Assembly: GCA_003210895.1 (NCBI GenBank)
Contig: QCUB01000006.1
Span: 1 to 47,303, forward strand
Reading direction: 5' to 3'
DNA: 47,303 bases
Origin: Prochlorococcus sp. AG-676-M04
GTDB lineage: Bacteria > Cyanobacteriota > Cyanobacteriia > PCC-6307 > Cyanobiaceae
This document shows, in pieces, positions 10,181 to 21,039 of the stretch (position 1 is its first letter; every line of letters starts with the position of its first letter). Position numbers and translations under genes: made by a program. The notes beneath the pieces were generated by a model. That model was not told the DNA's origin and searched no databases. It saw nothing but the letters and a program-made list of their open reading frames with translations.

Positions 10181-11326
10181 TTACTTTTTTGACAAATTTT
10201 TAATATCAGTCGGTTTAACTTTTAATTTAATAATTTTCGTTTTTCTTTTTAAGGTTATATTTATAGATTTATTAATTCCATTATTATTAATTTCATTGAT
10301 AACATCTGAAGATTTATTAATATCTTTATTACCTACTTTAATAATTATGTCGTTGATCAAAATCCCGCTTTTTTCGGCAGGGCTATTTGGGACAACATAT
10401 CCTACTTTTACAAAACTTTTATTAGTTTCAAAGTAAGTTTCATCCATTAAGTTAATTCCAATCATGGGGTGTATGACTTTTCCATTTTTGATTAGTTGGG
10501 AAGCGATATCTTTAGCTCTATTTATTGGAATGGCAAAACTTAAGCCTGCCCCAGGGCCTGATCTAATCAAAGTATTAATTCCAATTACATCTCCTTTACT
10601 ATTTAATAATGGCCCACCAGAATTCCCAGGGTTTATTGCAGCATCTGTCTGAATTAACTCAAATCTTTTATCATATATACCTAGTTGAGAGACATTTCTA
10701 TTTAAATTACTAATTATTCCTAGCGTGACTGTATTTTCTAGTCCAAATGGATTACCCACAGCGATTGCCCAATCCCCCACTTCTATTTTTGTTGAATCAC
10801 CTAATATTGCTTTTGGCCAAGGACCTTCACCTTCAAGTTTAATAACGGCTAAATCTGTCAGTAAATCTTGTCCTATTAACTTACCTTTATATTTTGAACC
10901 ATTTGATAAGCCAACAACTAATTTTTGCGATCCATTTACAACATGCGCATTAGTCATTACTAGACCATCTCCGAAGATAAAACCGCTTCCTTGACTTTGT
11001 TCTACTCGTGGTTTGTTTTCGCGAGGTAATTGTAAGCCAAAAAATCTTTCAAAAATGGGGTCTATTAAAATTCTAGAATCTCCAGAAAATTCGTTATTTT
11101 GAACAAATCTTTGAGTGTCAATTGTTACTACAGAAGCCCCTGTTTTCTTTATTGCTTTTGTTATGAAAGATATATTTGAAATTTTAGATTCATCATCAAA
11201 CTTTTGATTTGCAATCGGCTGAGATATAACGTTTGGTTCATTGACTAAACCAAATGTTAAATACGATAGAACAAATAATTTCTTAAAAGAGAATTTACTT
11301 GTTTTTGTTTGAGTTAATGTCTTCAA
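10181..11326 (-). CDS. HtrA/Deg family trypsin-like serine protease with PDZ domain
   Basis: SGFIFGDGLVMTNAHVV, TDLAVIKL, NPGNSGGPLLNSKGDVIGINT, C-terminal PDZ. Confidence 0.93.
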   Translation of the reverse strand: MKTLTQTKTSKFSFKKLFVLSYLTFGLVNEPNVISQPIANQKFDDESKISNISFITKAIKKTGASVVTIDTQRFVQNNEFSGDSRILIDPIFERFFGLQLPRENKPRVEQSQGSGFIFGDGLVMTNAHVVNGSQKLVVGLSNGSKYKGKLIGQDLLTDLAVIKLEGEGPWPKAILGDSTKIEVGDWAIAVGNPFGLENTVTLGIISNLNRNVSQLGIYDKRFELIQTDAAINPGNSGGPLLNSKGDVIGINTLIRSGPGAGLSFAIPINRAKDIASQLIKNGKVIHPMIGINLMDETYFETNKSFVKVGYVVPNSPAEKSGILINDIIIKVGNKDINKSSDVINEINNNGINKSINITLKRKTKIIKLKVKPTDIKNLSKK

Positions 11327-11479
11327 AATATTATTCTATTTAAATATTAGTTATATTACTGATTATTATAAGAATCGCTGAAATTATTTGATAGATATAA
11401 GAAGTTGTTTGATGAAAATATCTAAATTAATTTTTTTCGAGCTATTATAGGATCAAGATAAAATAGAATCAATAAGTTA

Positions 11480-11743
11480 ATGTCTTTCTTATTTCCAATA
11501 ATTTATTCAGCTGCTCTTACTTATTTAGTTTGGAAAGCATTCAAAGTAATGTCCAATGGTTGGGGAGCACTTGATAAAACTTCAAATAGATCTTTCAAAA
11601 CCAATATTAGACAAAAGAAGTATACAATTCATCCTGAACTTCTCGATAAATCTGGAAATATAACTCAAGAAGAGCTACTTACTGTAAGGTTTTCTAATGA
11701 TACAGATTCTACGCTGGAAGAAAAAGGAACCACGACTGATTAA
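11480..11743 (+). CDS. Cyanobacterial conserved protein, DUF2973-like
   Basis: N-terminal TM, YTIHPELLDKSGNITQEELLTVRF. Confidence 0.7.
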   Translation: MSFLFPIIYSAALTYLVWKAFKVMSNGWGALDKTSNRSFKTNIRQKKYTIHPELLDKSGNITQEELLTVRFSNDTDSTLEEKGTTTD

Positions 11744-11774
11744 ATTCATTTAGTAAATTTATAAGGTAAAACAA

Positions 11775-12158
11775 TTGGAATTAAGAACAAAAATTGTCTC
11801 AGGAGTAATAAGAACACTAAAGTTACCTCCTAGATTTCGTCTTAAAATGGTCAAAGAAGACCCCGTTAGACTTGAACTAAGTCTAACCCCTTCTTATGGA
11901 AAAAATCCAATAATAGTTGGATTAGTAGAGTCTTTGGATTTAGTTGCAAGAAGAGATAGAGAAGGCAGAATGCCAAGAGATCTGCAGGGTACTTGGGATT
12001 GGACTGTAAGACATGGGAAAGTAAGTACTGGCGGTTGGAATCCAATGCTTAAAGAAGCACTTCAAACTATGTTTGAAACAGGCTTGCCTGCGATAATATA
12101 TGAAGAATTAACTGGAGATGAATACAAGCCTGTTGATGGAATGAGACATATTAGATAA
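11775..12158 (+). CDS. Conserved cyanobacterial hypothetical protein
   Basis: 127-aa ORF, TTG start, well-formed; adjacent to 11480 gene. Confidence 0.75.
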   Translation: MELRTKIVSGVIRTLKLPPRFRLKMVKEDPVRLELSLTPSYGKNPIIVGLVESLDLVARRDREGRMPRDLQGTWDWTVRHGKVSTGGWNPMLKEALQTMFETGLPAIIYEELTGDEYKPVDGMRHIR

Positions 12159-12227
12159 ATCATTAATTTTTTTCCATAAATCGAGTCTTCAAACGCTAAA
12201 ATAATTAGATTACTTTAAAAATTTATT

Positions 12228-12374
12228 ATGAATGAGGATAATCAACCGAGATTTGGTTTTGTCAACTTTGCAGAAACATGGAATGGAAGAATGGCTATGA
12301 TGGGGATATTAATAGGTTTAGGAACAGAATTGATTACAGGACAAAGTATTTTAAGACAAATTGGAATAGGTTAA
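12228..12374 (+). CDS. hli: High-light-inducible protein (single-helix chlorophyll a/b-binding-like)
   Basis: Below ORF-track cutoff. MNEDNQPRFGFVNFAETWNGRMAMMGILIGLGTELITGQSILRQIGIG contains the ExxNGRxAMxG Hlip motif. Confidence 0.93.
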   Translation: MNEDNQPRFGFVNFAETWNGRMAMMGILIGLGTELITGQSILRQIGIG

Positions 12375-12402
12375 ATCTTTTATGAAATATATTCAAGATT
12401 AA

Positions 12403-12726
12403 TTAATTAACTTCTTCTGCTTTTACTTCAATTATAGTTTCGCTAGGTTTTTTAAGATTTTCAATTTTTTCTGCACTTATATCTCCTAGATCTGCTCCAC
12501 AATTCGTGCAAGTATCTGTTCCGAATGATATATTCCCACATTGATCACATGTCTTTACCTTTGATTTCAATGAATTGAAACCTAACAATGCTACCAAAAA
12601 TATTAAAAGAGTTATTAAAAATATAAGTAAAAAAATATTACCGATTAAACTTATTAAAAAATTAAATCCAAAAATGGGACCCACTAATAGAATGATTAAA
12701 GAATACGTAATTAAACTTTTGTTCAT
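12403..12726 (-). CDS. Membrane protein with C-terminal zinc ribbon
   Basis: Two hydrophobic stretches then CDQCGNISFGTDTCTNCGADLG. Confidence 0.75.
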   Translation of the reverse strand: MNKSLITYSLIILLVGPIFGFNFLISLIGNIFLLIFLITLLIFLVALLGFNSLKSKVKTCDQCGNISFGTDTCTNCGADLGDISAEKIENLKKPSETIIEVKAEEVN

Positions 12727-12757
12727 TTGATGAAAGTAATCATATTATTTTTAAAAA

Positions 12758-13684
12758 TTAATTTTTCCTTCTTCTATTTATTAAAGACATACTAGCAATA
12801 ACAACACTCCAACATTGTCCGAAATATAAAATAACCCCTAATAACCATACCCACAAAGTTAGTACTAAAAAACCTCCGATAAAACCATAAGCTTGAAATC
12901 TTACTCCAAGAGAAAGAATACTTTTACTTACGGCTAGATTCAGAGTTGTTAGTCCTACTCCAATCAGAATGGAACCTGGAATTAGTGGTTTTAAAGGAAC
13001 TTTTCTACTTGGTAGGAGTGCTTGTAATAATAAGGCCATTAATGAAAATCCCACTAGTGGGAAGGCAAACTTACCAACTTGTAATAGCGGTAATTTTGTA
13101 AAGAAATCAGAAAAAAAATTACTAGAATTTGATAGAGTTTCTAAAACCGTTTTTGGAATCATTCTGAGATTTGCACTAATTTGATCTAGCACCATCAAAA
13201 AACCTATAAAAAATACTATTAAGAAAGCTTCAATTCTGTTTCTAAGAAATCTTGAGGCTTGTTCTTGCCATGCAGAATTGACTCTCCTTGAAGGTAGTTC
13301 GTCTTCCCAGAGCCTATCTGAACCCCTTTGAAGTGATAAGTAAGCGTTGCCAGCAGTAAATAGTAAAAACATTGCACCTAAAATCCCTGCTCCAAACCCT
13401 TGATCTATTAAGTTGAATAATGTTGTTTTAACTAATTCAACAACCGATGGAGGTAAAACTTGTGCGGCAATAGATATTATTTGTTGATCTAAACCTTCTT
13501 GCTTGCCCAGAAACCAAGAAGCTATTGAGAGCGAAATAAGTAATATAGGAAAGAATGACTGAAGTGTGTAATATGCAAAAGCAGCGCTTAAATCAATACA
13601 ATCTGATTTGCTCCATCTTTCACAAGCTCCCCATAAACTTTTAATAATCCATGTTGAACTGCGTTGCATATTAATTCTCTTCAA
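12758..13684 (-). CDS. YihY/BrkB-family membrane protein
   Basis: DLSAAFAYYTLQSFFPILLI...; WVWLLGVILYFG. Confidence 0.88.
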   Translation of the reverse strand: MKRINMQRSSTWIIKSLWGACERWSKSDCIDLSAAFAYYTLQSFFPILLISLSIASWFLGKQEGLDQQIISIAAQVLPPSVVELVKTTLFNLIDQGFGAGILGAMFLLFTAGNAYLSLQRGSDRLWEDELPSRRVNSAWQEQASRFLRNRIEAFLIVFFIGFLMVLDQISANLRMIPKTVLETLSNSSNFFSDFFTKLPLLQVGKFAFPLVGFSLMALLLQALLPSRKVPLKPLIPGSILIGVGLTTLNLAVSKSILSLGVRFQAYGFIGGFLVLTLWVWLLGVILYFGQCWSVVIASMSLINRRRKN

Positions 13685-13757
13685 ATACTTCTCCTAAATC
13701 TTATTTATTGTATCTAATAGGAGTATTTTTCAAGTCTTTTATATATTTATGATTCAA

Positions 13758-14573
13758 CTATTTTTCCAATAATAAATTACCCCAAGGTTTTAAGACTTTA
13801 ATTTTTTCTTTTGTCCTAGCAGCAATTAAGGGAAAATTAGTATCTTGCAAATCTTGTTCTGGATTCAAATTCTTAGGGTTTATTTCTAACCATTCAATTG
13901 AACAATTTAGCTCCTCAAGTAATAGCCATGCTGCTGCAATATCCCATATTTTTGGAGTTGATTCTATGGCTCCGAAGGTTTGTCCCATAGCAACGCTTGT
14001 TAAATTCAAACTAGATACGCCAAGAAGTCTTATTTTTCCAGGAAATATAGAACTAGGGTTTTTTTGTAAAATCTTAATAGATCTACTACATAGGGATACG
14101 CATTCACTTCTTTGATTTTTGTTGTTAGCTTCTATTTTTTTGTTATTAAGCCAAACTCCCTCTCCTTTTATTGCTACAAATTTTTTCTTTAATGTAGGAA
14201 TGATTAGAAAGGAAGATTGAGGGGTGCCATCTACGAATCTTGCTACTGATATAGACCAATATGGAATTCCTGCAGCAAAATTTGTGGTTCCATCAAGAGG
14301 ATCTACTATCCAATAAGCATTTGTTTTAGGTACTAACTTTCCTCCCTCTTCACTAAGTACTCCCTCATTTGGCGCAATTATAGATAGAGCCTCTACAATC
14401 GTTTGATCGCTCCATAAATCACAACTTGTAATTAATGAACCGTCTGATTTGTTACTCGCACTGATGTTTCCAAAGTCTTTTAATTGGCGATCGCTCACCA
14501 ATTCGAATAAAGTATCTAAATCTTTTAACTGTTGATTAGTTAAATTATGTTTATTCATAGTCAGAGATTGCAA
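13758..14573 (-). CDS. Inositol monophosphatase family phosphatase
   Basis: SEEGG, WIVDPLDGTTNFAAGIP, WDIAAAWLLLEE. Confidence 0.92.
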   Translation of the reverse strand: MQSLTMNKHNLTNQQLKDLDTLFELVSDRQLKDFGNISASNKSDGSLITSCDLWSDQTIVEALSIIAPNEGVLSEEGGKLVPKTNAYWIVDPLDGTTNFAAGIPYWSISVARFVDGTPQSSFLIIPTLKKKFVAIKGEGVWLNNKKIEANNKNQRSECVSLCSRSIKILQKNPSSIFPGKIRLLGVSSLNLTSVAMGQTFGAIESTPKIWDIAAAWLLLEELNCSIEWLEINPKNLNPEQDLQDTNFPLIAARTKEKIKVLKPWGNLLLEK

Positions 14574-15991
14574 ATAGATTGATTGTCATTATTTATTAAA
14601 CTATCGTTTTTATTACAAATATTACTTATTTCAAGAAAAGTCAATCTCTCTAATTCATTTAAATTTAAATTGTAATTATAAATTGCATCAATATTTTTTT
14701 TATTAGCATTACTTAAATCTTTCTGTCTTATCAGAACATCTTTAAGTGTAGAAATTCCTACATCATATCTTAATCTTGCAAGTCTTAGAGACTCCTTGGT
14801 AGAAGATATTTCTTGAATAGATGATAGGATTTTTTCTTCATTTAATTTTAAATTCAAATAAGCTTTGCTGATATTAGTTTTTAAAATATTTTCAAGATTT
14901 TTGTAATAGTAATCTTCTGAATTTGCATCGGCTTTGTTTGATTTATATAAATTCTTATTTTGCCCACCATCAAAAATATTCCAACCAAAGTTTAAGCTGA
15001 CAGTATTTGTATATGAAGATCCAGATCTCTCAGGATCTATTTCAGCTGCCAAAGAATCACCCTTAGAAAAAGAACTTGTTAATGCGTTACTAATATAAAT
15101 TTTTGGCTTATAAGCATTCAGATAATTATTAGCTTGATTTTTTTTGATTGATTTTTTTAGATTAATATTTTTGAGGGAAAGACTTTTATCTAAACCTTCA
15201 TTTATATTCTTGTTTAATTTATGGTTCCAGAAACCTAATAATTTTTCGTTTTGATTAATTGCGAAATCTCCTTCAATATTTAAGATTTCTTTTAATGCAA
15301 TTTTATTAATTTGATGCTGAATTTTTTTTTCATTCAGTGATTGTTTATCTCTAGATAATTGTGCATCAGCTTCAAGAACTTCAAATTTTGTGCCTATTCC
15401 TGCATCAAATTTTGACTGAGCATCCTTCAAACTAGTAATCGATAATTCAAGAGATAAATTTTTATTTTTAATATCCTGATATGATTTTTGGAGTTTGAGG
15501 TATCTAGATTTTGCTTCTTGAATTAAATCTTTCTTTTTAATATCATAGTTATTTTTTGCTATTGCATAATTATCTTTAGCTATTTTAATTTCAGAGCCCC
15601 TTAGAGGGTCTATTAAGTCTAATTTAAAATTAAGCGAGGGATTCGCTGAAAATTTGGAAGTTTTTAGAGTATTTGAAGTACTATTATAACTTTTGCCAAT
15701 ATCATATTTTGGTAATCCACTAGCTTGTAAATCTAATGAAGGATATCTTTTGGCAATTTTGCTCGAAAGATTAAAAGTTGATGAATTGACTAAATTTTCT
15801 AATGCTTTAAGTTCTTGATTATTTTTTATAATCATATTATTTACGTCTAAATAATTAAGGAATATTTGAGTTTCTTTTTCTTTTAGGATTTTATCAATAT
15901 TATCTATGGTCTCACTTAAAATTGCTTTTTGAGAATTAATGAATAAACACAGAGGAAAAACTAAAATTGGATTTATAAGTCTTCTAAGCAT
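14561..15991 (-). CDS. TolC-like outer membrane efflux protein
   Basis: OEP repeat architecture (YPSLDLQASGLP..., LRLARLRYDVGISTLKDVLIRQKDL, SLNFGWNIFDGGQNK); start moved to internal Met to reduce overlap with the upstream gene. Confidence 0.87.
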   Translation of the reverse strand: MLRRLINPILVFPLCLFINSQKAILSETIDNIDKILKEKETQIFLNYLDVNNMIIKNNQELKALENLVNSSTFNLSSKIAKRYPSLDLQASGLPKYDIGKSYNSTSNTLKTSKFSANPSLNFKLDLIDPLRGSEIKIAKDNYAIAKNNYDIKKKDLIQEAKSRYLKLQKSYQDIKNKNLSLELSITSLKDAQSKFDAGIGTKFEVLEADAQLSRDKQSLNEKKIQHQINKIALKEILNIEGDFAINQNEKLLGFWNHKLNKNINEGLDKSLSLKNINLKKSIKKNQANNYLNAYKPKIYISNALTSSFSKGDSLAAEIDPERSGSSYTNTVSLNFGWNIFDGGQNKNLYKSNKADANSEDYYYKNLENILKTNISKAYLNLKLNEEKILSSIQEISSTKESLRLARLRYDVGISTLKDVLIRQKDLSNANKKNIDAIYNYNLNLNELERLTFLEISNICNKNDSLINNDNQSICNL

Positions 15992-17396
15992 AATTAAGTA
16001 TTTTTTTAGTATTAGATATACCAATTAGACTATTAATAATATCATTTGTATCATATAGAACGTGAATATTTGTTTTCAATTTATTTGAAACTTCAGTTAT
16101 ATCTTTATCATCCAAAAACAAATCACTATTAAGTTTTAGCATTATTGATGGTATGTAAATACTCTCTCCCAGATCTTTATTTTGTAGTCCAGCAATTAAA
16201 TCTTCACCAGTTAAAAGTCCTGTAACAACTTGCTCTTGGCCCCAATAAACACTTGGCAGGCCAAATAGATTAACTGTAAGTGCTTCAATATTATTTAGTT
16301 TTTCTACTGTAGGAATAAGTGCTTCATAAACTAATTTTCCAACAATCCAACTAACTTTTCTTGGTTTGTTTATTTTCTCAGGAAGAGATTTTGTTTTAGT
16401 TTCTAATGTTTCAAGAAAACTTCTAATTGACCCTACTCCATTAGATTCTTGGGGCATATTTTCATATGTTTTATAACTTGGTAATTTGATACCAGCGATT
16501 AAGTACCATTCGTCTGCGAGCCAACAAAAGCGAGTTCCAAGACTTTTTTGCAGAGAAGTTTGGATTCTCTCTACTTGTTTAATAGTTTTTCTTGCATATT
16601 CTTTGCTAATTGATATTAAGCCATCATTTTCAGGTCTAAACTTTGTAAGACCTACTGGAACTATTGCTGTAGAAAGAACAGTTTTTATATTTTTTTTATG
16701 AAATTTTGCAAGTTCATAAATAGATTTTTCTAAGACCTTACCATCATTTATGTTGGGGCATACAACTATTTGAGCATGTATTTGGATCGAATTATGCTCA
16801 AACCATTCAATTTGATCGAGAATTTGCCTTGCTTTTTTATTTTTTAATAATTGTTCTCGGGTCTTTGGATCAGTAGCATGTACTGAAATAAAAAGAGGTG
16901 ATAGTTTTTGCGTAGATATTCGATGCCAATCCTCTTTGTTTAAATTCGTTAGTGTTAGATAGGAACCATAAAGAAAACTTAATCTATAGTCGTCATCTTT
17001 TATGTACAGACTTTTTCTTTTGCCATTTGGTTGTTGATCTATGAAGCAAAAAGGACACTTGTTATTACATTGCTTTAAATTGTCAAATAAAGCATCTTTA
17101 AATTTAATACCTAAATTGTCATCCTGATCTTTTTCAAGACTAATATTGTGAATCTTTTTGTTCTTATCTAAAACTGATATGTCTAACATTTCTTCACTAA
17201 TAAGAATCTGATAATCAATCAAGTCTCTTGGTTTCTTACCATTGATACTAATAATTGAGTCTCCTGATTCAAAGCCAATTTCTGCTGCAATAGAATTGTT
17301 TTCAACACTTTCAATTTCTGCTGGATTAATTGGGTAATTGATATTTGGAATCAAAAGATCGTTATAATCCTCTTTGAAATTAATTTCCTGCCACAC
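15984..17396 (-). CDS. DUF512-type radical SAM protein with N-terminal PDZ-like domain
   Basis: PDZ-like SVENNSIAAEIGFESGDSIISINGKKP; CNNKCPFCFIDQQPNGKRKSLYIKDDDYRLSFLYGSYLTLTN. Confidence 0.9.
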   Translation of the reverse strand: MWQEINFKEDYNDLLIPNINYPINPAEIESVENNSIAAEIGFESGDSIISINGKKPRDLIDYQILISEEMLDISVLDKNKKIHNISLEKDQDDNLGIKFKDALFDNLKQCNNKCPFCFIDQQPNGKRKSLYIKDDDYRLSFLYGSYLTLTNLNKEDWHRISTQKLSPLFISVHATDPKTREQLLKNKKARQILDQIEWFEHNSIQIHAQIVVCPNINDGKVLEKSIYELAKFHKKNIKTVLSTAIVPVGLTKFRPENDGLISISKEYARKTIKQVERIQTSLQKSLGTRFCWLADEWYLIAGIKLPSYKTYENMPQESNGVGSIRSFLETLETKTKSLPEKINKPRKVSWIVGKLVYEALIPTVEKLNNIEALTVNLFGLPSVYWGQEQVVTGLLTGEDLIAGLQNKDLGESIYIPSIMLKLNSDLFLDDKDITEVSNKLKTNIHVLYDTNDIINSLIGISNTKKILNYA

Positions 17397-17571
17397 AATT
17401 AAATGCCAAACTTTTTAACTTTATATTTATTGTAAGCTTATATAAGACTCAAAGTATATTAAATACTCTTAAAATATCAAATATGGTTAATTTATTTCAA
17501 CTAGTCAATTAATAAAATATGTTATTTGCAGTTAAATCTAAATTAATTTAAATATTTAAAGCCTTAATGCA

Positions 17572-18339
17572 TTGGAAGAATTAATTACTAAAAAATTTGA
17601 AGTCAAAGATAATTTGAAACCTGGATTTCATAGTGAATCTGATATTTCTAAAAGTATTTTTTTATCTAGGCCAATTGCTTTGAGACTATGGTCTTCTTTT
17701 TTTGTAATTTTGCCAATTTTTGTTCAGGCACCATGGGTCAGATTTGAACCTATAAGTGCTCTTTGTTTTACTTTTATTATTCTTTTTATTGCATTTTTAT
17801 TATCTAGAAAAGAGGAAGATAAATGGTTTATTGTAGGCTCCTTATTATTAGGAGTCACAGGAAGTTGGCTAGGTGGTTGCTTATTTTGGGGCTGGTTAAG
17901 TGCTTATCCTATTCTCCATATTCCTGTTGAAGCGGTAGCATTGCCTCTTGCAATCGTAGGTATTGGAACAAAATGGAAAATTGGCTCAAGTTTTTATATC
18001 TCGTCTTTATTCGGTACAGCGATTACTGACATAACAATATTTTTGACAGGAATAATGGATCAATGGAAGGAGGTTATTACCGCAGACTCCGATAATGCTC
18101 CATTAATACTTCAGAAAACATCAGAAAATCTTATTCAGTTTAAATCATTGTCTATTATTATTTTATCGGCATTGATACTTTGGTTTATATCAAAAGAAAT
18201 TTTTAATTCTGCTATTTCTAATTCTACAAATGGGAAGGCTCTTTTAGTATCAAGTTATGTAATTCAAACAACGTTAATTGTTGATGGTATTTTTATTTTC
18301 TTAGCAATTATCCAACCAACTCTTAGTGGATTGGTTTAA
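17572..18339 (+). CDS. DUF3120-like membrane protein
   Basis: Multi-TM; TTG start; stop overlaps nadB start by 1 nt. Confidence 0.75.
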   Translation: MEELITKKFEVKDNLKPGFHSESDISKSIFLSRPIALRLWSSFFVILPIFVQAPWVRFEPISALCFTFIILFIAFLLSRKEEDKWFIVGSLLLGVTGSWLGGCLFWGWLSAYPILHIPVEAVALPLAIVGIGTKWKIGSSFYISSLFGTAITDITIFLTGIMDQWKEVITADSDNAPLILQKTSENLIQFKSLSIIILSALILWFISKEIFNSAISNSTNGKALLVSSYVIQTTLIVDGIFIFLAIIQPTLSGLV

Positions 18340-20006
18340 TGTTAAGACCCCCATTTTCGCAAGACCCAATATCTCTTGATAAGTGGGATGTGATTGTTAT
18401 TGGTGCAGGAGCAGCTGGCTTAATGACTTGTTTGGAATTGCCGCAAAATTTAAATGTACTTCTTTTAAATAGGAATACAAGTAAAAGATCTTCTAGTAGA
18501 TGGGCCCAAGGAGGTTTAGCGTCAGTAGTTAGACCTGAAGATTCTTTTGCTCTTCATATAAAAGATACCTTAAATGCAGGAGATGATCTGTGTGATAAAG
18601 CTGCTGTTGAAATGCTTGTGACAGAAGCTCCTAGTTGTATTGATAGGTTGCAAAATTTAGGTATGGTTTTTGATCAGAGTTATGATCAATTAGCAACAAC
18701 TTTAGAAGCTGCTCATTCTTGTAGAAGAGTTTTACATGTTAAAGATAGAACTGGTAGAGCACTTGTAGAGGTTTTAGAAGACCATATCGAATATAAGAAG
18801 AATATTTTGCATTGTAGAGGTGTACGAGTAACTGAATTGCTTATTGAAAACCAAGAATGTAGAGGAGTCCAGGTACTTGATGGATCTAATTTATATTGGA
18901 TTACATCTAAAGCTGTTGTTTTAGCAACAGGAGGAGGAGGGCATTTATTTACTAATACGACAAATCCTGCTCAATCTTCTGGAGAAGGAATTGCTCTTTC
19001 CTGGAAAGCTGGAGCTGCAATTGAGGATCTTGAATTTATACAATTTCATCCTACAGCTTTAAAATTTTATGGATCTCCTTGTTTTTTAATCTCTGAAGCC
19101 CTTCGAGGAGAAGGAGCAGTTCTTGTAGATAAGAATGGCGAAAGCCCTGTAAAGCATTTACAGAATGGGGATTTAGCTACAAGAGATCAAGTTAGTAGAG
19201 CAATTATGAAAAATATGTATATCAACGATGTTGATCATGTTGGTCTGGATTTAAGATTTATTGATCCAGAAAAAATTGTAGAAAGATTCCCAACCATTTT
19301 AAGTAGATGTCAAGATTATGGAGTCAATCCTCTTAACGAGGTGATTCCTGTTGCTCCAGCAGCTCACTATTGGATGGGAGGTGTACATACCGACTTGAAT
19401 GCATCTTCTACAATTAAGGGATTATATGCCGTAGGAGAAGTAGCTTCTACAGGAGTTCATGGCGCGAATAGACTAGCGAGTAATTCACTAATGGAATGCC
19501 TCGTATTTGCAAGAAAATTGTCTTCTATTGAGTTGAATAAACCTTTTAATTTTCAGAGAATAGATAGACATAATAAAGAATTTTATATGAATAATCCTGA
19601 AGAAGTTTATATCTCAAGTATTTCAGAAAAGATTGAGAGTTTAAGAAAATTATGCTGGTCTAGTTTAGGAGTCTCACGTAACAAAAAAAGTATGATTAAA
19701 CTCTTAGAAAAACTTCAAGATGAGCTAGATCAAACACAAAAAGACCTTTTGCTTAAGAGCCTTAAGAAAATAGAAATTGATCAAAAATTGAAACTCAGTG
19801 AACCAAATAGAAGAGGTCTTAATCTATTGCTTGATTTGCATAATAGACAAGTCACAACATTACTATTATTAAAATCTTGTCTATTTCGTGAGGAGAGTAG
19901 AGGAGGTCATTATAGAGATGATTACCCTACTAAAGATATAAATTGGCAATGTCATACTAGGCAGCAATTAAATCACAAAATATGCAAAAGATTTATTAAA
20001 AATTAG
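18339..20006 (+). CDS. nadB: L-aspartate oxidase
   Basis: VIGAGAAGLMTCLEL, SSRWAQGGLASV, EFIQFHPTALKF, GVHGANRLASNSLMECLVF. Confidence 0.95.
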   Translation: MLRPPFSQDPISLDKWDVIVIGAGAAGLMTCLELPQNLNVLLLNRNTSKRSSSRWAQGGLASVVRPEDSFALHIKDTLNAGDDLCDKAAVEMLVTEAPSCIDRLQNLGMVFDQSYDQLATTLEAAHSCRRVLHVKDRTGRALVEVLEDHIEYKKNILHCRGVRVTELLIENQECRGVQVLDGSNLYWITSKAVVLATGGGGHLFTNTTNPAQSSGEGIALSWKAGAAIEDLEFIQFHPTALKFYGSPCFLISEALRGEGAVLVDKNGESPVKHLQNGDLATRDQVSRAIMKNMYINDVDHVGLDLRFIDPEKIVERFPTILSRCQDYGVNPLNEVIPVAPAAHYWMGGVHTDLNASSTIKGLYAVGEVASTGVHGANRLASNSLMECLVFARKLSSIELNKPFNFQRIDRHNKEFYMNNPEEVYISSISEKIESLRKLCWSSLGVSRNKKSMIKLLEKLQDELDQTQKDLLLKSLKKIEIDQKLKLSEPNRRGLNLLLDLHNRQVTTLLLLKSCLFREESRGGHYRDDYPTKDINWQCHTRQQLNHKICKRFIKN

Positions 20007-20931
20007 AATCCCCCGCATATCCTGTGATGATTGCTAGGTCATTTAAGTCTTTAACACCACTATATATTTTTCCTTTTATTTCCCATGATGGAAATCCTTC
20101 AATCTGTTTTTCTCTACAAAGTTCATATTGGCTATTTTTACCATCTTGAGCACACTCTATAACTACCAATTCTTTTACTGCTTTTTTGCCAAATAATTGT
20201 TTTTGATCATGGCAATGAGGACACCAATACGCACTATACATTTTAATATCATTATCACTTAAAAATTTGGCAAATTTAACTTTTTGAGGCGAGCTTGAGG
20301 TTGTAATTGCAGGTGATACTTTTTCTAAAGTATTTACAATTTCATTTGTTTTAGAAGGGTCAACATAATTAGACCATATCAAACCTCCTATGAGAACTGT
20401 TAAAGCAACTATTAATCCTCTATAAAGCATAGGTTCTCGACTTTCGAAATTTGCACCAATCATAGAGATAATAAAGATGGAAATAGATAATATTGCCGAA
20501 AGGATACAAAAAAAACAATAAGCTTCAATTTTAAAAAACATTATATTTATCAAAAGCAAGCTAAATATAGAAGAAGCAAAAGAGATTAAAAATATTAGCC
20601 ACCATATAAATTTGTTTAATTTTTCTTTAGGTGAAATTATATTTAATGATAGAAATATGGAAAGAACTAGTATTGAAGAATAAGTAATAACTCCGGCTAA
20701 TGAGAGGGGAATATTGAATTGACTATTCTCGAATAAAGTACCCCAAGGGCTATTTAAAACGGTCTCGCAGCTATTTTTGATTCCTGGACATGAGAGTGAG
20801 TTAAATAATCCCCAATTTTTTAAAGTAATTGAACCTGTATCAACTAATCCTATAGTGCTCAGAACAGCAATTATAATTTTTGGCCATTTTAAATCATTTT
20901 TATTTCTTCTTTTTAAAGTCTCAAGCGCCAT
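19996..20931 (-). CDS. Vitamin K epoxide reductase fused to thioredoxin-like domain
   Basis: VKOR TM domain with CxxC pair (YCFFCILSA) and C-terminal MYSAYWCPHCHDQKQLFGKKA. Confidence 0.93.
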   Translation of the reverse strand: MALETLKRRNKNDLKWPKIIIAVLSTIGLVDTGSITLKNWGLFNSLSCPGIKNSCETVLNSPWGTLFENSQFNIPLSLAGVITYSSILVLSIFLSLNIISPKEKLNKFIWWLIFLISFASSIFSLLLINIMFFKIEAYCFFCILSAILSISIFIISMIGANFESREPMLYRGLIVALTVLIGGLIWSNYVDPSKTNEIVNTLEKVSPAITTSSSPQKVKFAKFLSDNDIKMYSAYWCPHCHDQKQLFGKKAVKELVVIECAQDGKNSQYELCREKQIEGFPSWEIKGKIYSGVKDLNDLAIITGYAGDSNF

Positions 20932-21039
20932 AGAGCTTTAATATTTGTAATTTGCAGAATCTATCTTAAGATTATATTTTAACGAGACTTTTAAATAAGA
21001 TTCTTTGTTACTTATTATATTACACGATATCTAAACTCA

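Noticed and set aside
10464-10994. Plus-strand ORFs 10464..10652 and 10725..10994
   Set aside because: Antisense shadow frames of the HtrA protease.
12969-13184. Plus-strand 71-aa ORF
   Set aside because: Antisense to the YihY/BrkB gene.
16486-16701. Plus-strand 71-aa ORF
   Set aside because: Antisense to the DUF512 radical SAM gene.
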